DNA from: Mesomycoplasma ovipneumoniae
GTDB taxonomy: Bacteria > Bacillota_I > Bacilli_A > Mycoplasmatales > Metamycoplasmataceae
Direction: 5' to 3'
Length of the DNA: 64,000 nt
Assembly: GCF_030012565.1 (NCBI RefSeq)
Contig: NZ_CP124621.1
Location: forward strand, 558,001 to 622,000
Both the position numbers and the translations under genes were made by a program. The notes below the pieces were generated by a model. It worked only from the letters and a program-made list of their open reading frames with translations. It did not search any database and was not told the origin of the DNA. Each line of letters begins with the position of its first letter. The stretch's first letter is position 1. Below are positions 59,201-64,000 of the stretch, one piece after another.

Positions 59201-62200
59201 TTTTTGTCTTTTGAGTTTTGAAGAACAACTTTAATTTTGTCACCGTTTAAAAAAGTATCACTAACTGGGTCAAATGATAATTCAACTGCCATTTTGTTGT
59301 GGCTCTGGGCAGTTTGGACTACTTTGATAATTTTTGCTGTACTTGCTACGGTGGCAAAATTACGCTGCGCGGCAGATTCTTCTTTTAATTGCTCACTGAA
59401 CTCAATTTTTTGGCCGTCAAGCAAAATCTCACTAACTGTATAGTGGCTTAATTTGTCAAGATTTTCAACATTAAATTCAACTTGGTTAAGTCCGTTTTCA
59501 AATTTTATCTCATCAGCCTGAGCTGAGGCAACTGTTCCAGTTGCGTTATTTTTAAGGAAAATAACGGCTTTTTTTAGTGAAGAATTTGCTCTTTTATTAT
59601 AATTTGGATCTTTTGTGGTAAAGCTAACTGTCAATTTTGCACTGTCTTGGGTAGGCTCGGCTGAAATTGAGGCAATATCACTGAGAGTATAAAAATAAGG
59701 TAAGTCATCAGTTTCTTGTTGGTTTAGATTAATAAATTTATACTCTAAATTATTAAAAGCCTCATCTTGGCCTGGGGCTGGATCTAATTTGAAAAAAGTA
59801 TATTTTTTCCCAGGGCTAAGGCCTTCTAGTTTAACTGAAAGGATATTATTTACAAGAACTGAGTAGCCAGGAGTTGCAGTTGTATCTAAAGGTAGAGATT
59901 TAACTTCTTGGCCGTCTTCAGATTTAAAAATTGCATTAAATTTTTTGCCATTTAAATATCTGTTGAAATTTGGATTAATATAAATTGAAGCATTAGCACT
60001 TATTAGGCTAATTGACTCAAAGTTTGCTCCGATTATTTTAACTTTTTGGAAGGTGGTTGTAAATCTTGCATTTAAGTCAAGAATTCCTTCTGAGCTAAAA
60101 AAATCAGTTTTTCCGAGTATTTCAACATCAGCAACTTGGTATTGAGTCTTAGGATCAAGATCTTTAAGATCAAAATACATAACAAGCTTGTCATCTTGTA
60201 ACTCGTGCTGGATTGGGTTAGTCCCAACAGGAACTGAATTTTTCAAGTTAGCAAGATTTAAGTTAATTGTTTCTGTTAAATTAGTAAAGCCTGGCTGACC
60301 AAAGACTATTTTGGCATTTAAGTCTAAATTGGTGTCTTGGATATTCTTAAAGTCTCCAGCAATTGTTACCTTAGCACGCGCACTTGTCTGGTCAACGTTT
60401 TCAAAACTGATGTCAGACACATAATATTTGACAAAAAACTCGTCTAGAGGTAAGTTTTGCTGTGTTTTTTTGTTAGGATCAAAATTGATTGCAACAGCAA
60501 CCTCTGGATAGTCAGAAATTACAATTTTTTCAAGTTTATAAGTTGTTGAGCTCTCAAAGTTTTCAAGTTCAAATTTAATCTCAGAACCCTGAGGAATACT
60601 TGCTTTTGATTTATAGACTTTTTGGGGTTCATCTTTTTTGCGATAGTATAAATAAAGCTCTTTGTCGTTCAAAAAAGATGAATCTAAGCCAAAGCCAAAA
60701 GTGTATTCAACTTTTGAGGCAAGAATTTTTGGCTCTAATTTAATAAAGGTCTTTAGGTCTGAAATTGAAGTAATAAAATTACGACTTGGTGAGCCAGTCT
60801 CGAGACTGTTATCTCAAGCTAAATTTAAATAATCATAACCATCTCTGTTTTTGGCAAAAACAGAATTTGGACTCAGAGCGTCAAAAACAACTCTGCTAAG
60901 ACCGTACTTTGTTTTATTTGTTAGACCTTTTGGCTCAAAACTAATTTGGTAAGAATTTGGCTGATCTGTTTTTCTAAAAACACCACTAACTGGCAAAATT
61001 GAACTGTCATCTAAATATAGATGGGCCTTAGTTCCTTCTAAATTATCAACTGAGACAACAGATAAGTCAACTTTGGAAAAAGTCGCTCCGGTAGCAATTT
61101 TGGACTCAACAATTGCCGCTGGGGTATGAAAGTTTTTAATGAAAGTTTGGCCAAATTCAACCTTTGAAGACTCGAGCTCAAAACTCTCGATTTGATAAGA
61201 AGAACCTGGAGCTAAATTACTTAGGTCAAAGCTCGCTAAATTAGCAGCAAAAAATGAACTGACACTAAATTTTTGGCCTGTTTGAATATTTGTATAGTTT
61301 AGCTTGATTGGCTTGTTTTCCAAATTAGGGCTTGAATCCAGAGTTGAAAAATTAACTGTAAGTCTTTTTGAGTCAAAACTTAAATTTTGGTCAATTAAAG
61401 ACTCAGCACGATAATTATATTTGCCGGTTGTTGCTTCAAAAAGTTTTTCTTTTTGGGCGTCTTGTTCGTAGTTAATCTGGGGAGCTAGGGCAATTTTTTG
61501 CATTGGCACAAGCGGAATATCACTAGCTGGGGCAGAACTGTCAACATAACGAATTGCACTAATTTTATAATCCATTCCCGGATGAAGATTTTCGAGGCTA
61601 AACTCAGCCACTCCGTTTTTAACGGTCGCTGAATCAACATAAGAAGTGTGAATTTCCTGGGAATTGCTGAGCACATCAGTGGGTGCTGACTGATTTTTTA
61701 GGACATAATAATACTCTAAGGCAACTTTTTTGCCCTCAAGATTAGCAGCCTCGTCGGCAAATTTTAGTGAAACTGAAGCACTAGAAGGAGTTTTGGTTTG
61801 AAAGTTAATTGTTGAAACTGCAGGCGGAGTATCGACAAAATTAGTAACATTTTGACCAAAGGCAATTACTTTTTTGGCAGAAAATCTTTTTTGCTTTTTA
61901 TCATCAAGATAAACTTTTAGATAGTATCTTTTTCCAAAACTAAGACCGTTATAATTAGAAGATAGCCGTCAAGTTCGACTAAATTCATCATAAATGGCTT
62001 TGTGTGAAACAATTACGTCTTTTCCTTGCTCATCAGCTGTAAAGTCAACATTTAAATCTTGATAATTTAGTTTATATGAATCTAAATCACTTAGGGCAAA
62101 TTCAAGTTCATAGCCAATATTATCACGATTAATATGTTTAAAATCAACAATATTATATTGAAGTGTATTTCAAGACTTTAAAAGGAAAGGAAGAAAACTG

Positions 62201-62307
62201 AGTGAACCAATACTAAGACCACCAAAGGCAAGCAATGAAAGTATGATTGCACGTTTTTTAGTTGCTTTCATTAATTTTTTCTCTTTTTTTGTTAGATTTT
62301 CAGCCAT
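50251..62307 (-). CDS. Giant repeat-built surface protein, operon B first gene (4,018 aa)
   Basis: Duplicate of the gene at 18566-30571; one frame from ATG 62307 to TAA 50251 with TGA as Trp. The N-terminus and first ~1,600 residues are almost unchanged. Processing-type sites are RVRR|Q (after 1608; Gln replaces Ser), RSRR|S (after 1913) and RAKR|S (after 2260). The greatest change is in the C-terminal helical hairpin (about 52551-52160), which keeps its heptad-like Leu/Ile and Glu pattern while most other residues differ. The flanking 'RRYFAF-LKGDASWL-YYKMRVAIQYKYF' is conserved. Ends WLRITY. Function as in copy A: an inferred surface protein, possibly an adhesin. Confidence 0.88.
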
Positions 62308-62671
62308 AATTACTCCTCTTTTTATATAATACAGATTTTGTTTTAATTTTACCATTTTTTTGTCTATTTATGACAAAAAACAAAGCTTGAAATTATTTCA
62401 ACTTTGTTTCTTTAAATAAAAAATAGATAGGTAAAATAAATTTTAGACTTTACTAGATATTTCAATAGTATGTCTTAATTATAATAAAATTTTTTAAAAT
62501 CCAAAGAAAATAAAAAAAATATTTTTAGCAATCAAACATTTTAGTAATATCTCGATAGGTATGACCTAATTGTAGCAAAATACTTTAAGATCAAAAGAAA
62601 ATAGAAAAATATTTTTAGTAATCAAAGATTTTAGGCAAAAATTACTAGGCAAAAAAATTTTAAAAAAATGC
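62308..62671 (-). promoter_or_regulatory. Leader and upstream region of giant operon B
   Basis: Same layout as 30572-30943: AGAGGAG ribosome-binding site, attenuator-like hairpin (AAACAAAG/CTTTGTTT, followed on the minus strand by T6) at about 62378-62409, and two ~90-bp tandem units. The first unit keeps TATAAT (62483-62478). The second has TACAAT (62574-62569), so the distal promoter may be weaker than in operon A. Confidence 0.5.
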
Positions 62672-62699
62672 TTGGTCTAAGAAAAAATTCTGTTATAAT
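62672..62699 (+). promoter_or_regulatory. Promoter of structured RNA copy 4
   Basis: TTGGTC (62672-62677), 16 bp, TATAAT (62694-62699). Confidence 0.75.
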
Positions 62700-62705
62700 A
62701 AGACT

Positions 62706-63214
62706 CACTAAGAATAATTAATAAATTTTGTTTTGAATTAAAGGGATTAGTTATGTTTTTTGTTATAAAAAATTAGAAAATGCGAATTTTCCATTATGTT
62801 TTTAAATATGATGGTATACCATAAATTTAACCGTTTAGAAATCTACAAATTTATGGCTTTTAATTATGGCTCTTTCAAAACTTCACATATTTTTTTAGGC
62901 TCAATTTAAATAAAAACGAGTTTTCTATTTGCATTGAGTTTAAATAGTAGTTGTATTTTTTATGGTTTTTGTCAGTGTATCCATAAATTGATTTTTTGCA
63001 GTGTTTTAGCTAAAAAAGTAGTTTAAAAATTTCATAATTTTGCTTTTTAAGGTAAAATTTTAGCTTTTTTTAGTTTTGCTTATTTTATTAATAAGTAGAT
63101 TTTGCATTCGTGAGTGTTAGATTTAAAATTTAGTGCTTTTTCTTGACAGTTATTTTTTCTGAGTTTGTTAAAAAAGTTAAAAAGTGTCCAAATAATAAAC
63201 CAGGACACTTTTTT
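62706..63214 (+). ncRNA. Structured RNA unit, copy 4 (full length with terminator)
   Basis: AAGGGA is followed by a short ORF M-F-F-V-I-K-N-stop at 62753-62776. H1 is CCATTATG/TATGATGG with G-T pairs. H3 has CCATAAATTT/AAATTTATGG arms around the invariant core (about 62817-62855); compared with copy 2 a T-A pair has become A-T. H2 lies at about 62899-62940. The transcript ends in AAGTGTCC/GGACACTT (63182-63210) and T6. About 25 bp of extra sequence is inserted near 62980. Predicted length about 510 nt. Function unknown. Confidence 0.68.
63182..63214 (+). terminator. Terminator of structured RNA copy 4
   Basis: Perfect 8-bp stem AAGTGTCC/GGACACTT, 13-nt loop, T6 tail. Confidence 0.85.
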
Positions 63215-63224
63215 AAGATTATTT

Positions 63225-63245
63225 CATCAAACTGGAAAACTAGCC
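63225..63245. mobile_element. IS1634-type end next to the RNA terminator
   Basis: Inverted copy of GGCTAGTTTTCCAGTTTGAT, matching the terminator-side end of the MITE at 3613. No opposite end is recognisable upstream of copy 4. Confidence 0.55.
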
Positions 63246-63354
63246 AAAATTAATCCGCACAAAATTTTTAAAAAAATGCTTGGATCAAAATAAAAATATT
63301 GTATAATATCAATACTTTGGTTTTATTATGGGTTCTTTCAAAACTTAATAAAGG
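63246..63354 (+). ncRNA. Structured RNA unit, partial copy 6 (promoter and internal deletion)
   Basis: TTGGAT (63280-63285), 16 bp, TATAAT (63302-63307). It is followed directly by GGTTCTTTCAAAACTT, which in full copies lies about 180 bp downstream of the promoter. The SD, short ORF, H1 and H3 are deleted. The sequence before the promoter resembles that before copies 3 and 4. Confidence 0.45.
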
Positions 63355-64000
63355 TTAGTTTCAAACTTTGAGCGTGTTTTTTGCTATTAACAGTTCTTCG
63401 TTTGTTTTGATTACGAAAATGTCAAGATCTGATTCTGGTGCTGAAATTTTTTCAATAGCGCCAAATTCTGGAATTGGTCTTGAATTTAGTTCTTGATCAA
63501 GAAGTAAATTCAACTTTGGTAATTGAATTTTTGCAATTACCAAAGCGCGAATTAGTGCTGAATTTTCGCCTACTCCACCGGTAAAAACTAAAGCTTTAAT
63601 GTTTTTACCAACCTTATTAATATAATTAATTAGATAGTCGACAATTTTTTGCACATAAACTTCAAGGGCAAAACTTGCATCTTGATTACCGTTGTCTGCG
63701 GCGGAAATCACATCCCGAAGGTCAGAAGAAACGTTTGAAAGTCCTAAAAGTCCTGATTGTTTGTTTAAAAGTGTGTCTAAATCAGTGAAGGAAAAATGAG
63801 CTGTTGTGCCTAGGTAGGTTAAAATTGAGGGGTCTACATCGCCACTTCGTGTTCCCATGGCAACACCTGCAAGTGGTGTCATTCCCATTGAAGTATCAAC
63901 TGAAGCCGAATCTTTAACAGCACACAAAGAAATCCCATTCCCAATGTGCATGTTTACAAAATTAACTGAATCAGAATTATAGATTTTTTCAACTTGTGTT
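63355..64000 (-). CDS. ackA: Acetate kinase (3' part; gene continues beyond the window)
   Basis: About 214 C-terminal residues. 'HIGNGISLCAVKDSASVDTS' is the family's H-x-G-x-G phosphate loop, followed by 'MGMTPLAGVAMGTRSGDVDP' with the conserved Thr-Arg-Ser-Gly-Asp. 'ALVFTGGVGENSALIR' is the adenine-side signature. The enzyme makes ATP from acetyl phosphate in the cytoplasm, the main substrate-level ATP step after pyruvate in mycoplasmas. The true end is TAA at 63355, because the TGA at 63361 encodes Trp (ending KVWN). The start lies outside. Confidence 0.95.

Larger units (their letters stand above)
36471..63190. repeat. 25-kb segmental duplication, copy B
   Basis: Same order of elements as 6626-31452: solo IS end, terminator, two giant genes, leader and structured RNA unit. 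It is interrupted by the IS at 36527-38437 and its 26-bp target duplication; without these the two copies are nearly equal in length (about 24.8 kb). Confidence 0.85.

Overview
The window comes from a mollicute that reads TGA as tryptophan (translation table 4). Every long gene carries in-frame TGA at tryptophan positions, the DNA is very AT-rich, promoters are TATAAT-type, and the DNA carries an IS1634-type insertion sequence. Gene content and style fit the Mycoplasma (Mesomycoplasma) hyopneumoniae / ovipneumoniae / dispar / flocculare group. I cannot fix the species from the sequence alone.

Layout. (1) 1-3531 holds ordinary housekeeping genes: the start of an ABC transporter ATPase, two FMN-dependent azoreductase-like flavoproteins, ribosomal protein L31, a Dps-like ferritin and an RluD-type pseudouridine synthase. 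(2) 3532-6760 holds a 338-aa exported protein, two tRNAs (Leu-GAG, Ser-GGA) and a repeated non-coding element. One copy of that element sits inside a 711-bp MITE-like element flanked by a ~55-bp direct repeat. (3) 6761-30571 and 38544-62307 (minus strand) are two copies of the same two-gene operon. Each operon encodes two giant, membrane-anchored, repeat-built surface proteins of about 3,900-4,000 aa. Standard-code translation breaks them into many pieces, but each is one open frame once TGA is read as Trp. (4) Between the copies, at 31453-36470, lies an island with two complete cytosine-5 restriction-modification systems. The first is an HTH-methyltransferase fusion plus a HinP1I-like endonuclease. 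The second is a small HTH regulator plus a methyltransferase-endonuclease fusion. The island is followed by an intact IS1634-like element (36527-38437) with a 26-bp target duplication. (5) 62308-64000 holds another copy of the non-coding element and the 3' end of acetate kinase.

Two things stand out. The first is a family of at least four full-length (plus two partial) transcription units of about 400-520 nt. Each has its own -35/-10 promoter with exactly 16-bp spacing, a Shine-Dalgarno sequence followed by a 4-7 codon ORF starting M-F-F/L, and three hairpins with compensatory base changes between copies. In the best copies it ends in an intrinsic terminator next to an IS1634-type end. The second is that all four giant proteins carry three R-x-[K/R]-R sites at matching positions, mostly followed by Ser and beside low-complexity linkers. 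This pattern looks like planned proteolytic processing, possibly by a furin-like host or mycoplasma protease.

The working picture is a surface-protein locus that was duplicated as a ~25-kb unit. Non-coding elements and IS ends lie at its borders, and foreign restriction-modification genes now occupy the junction between the two copies.
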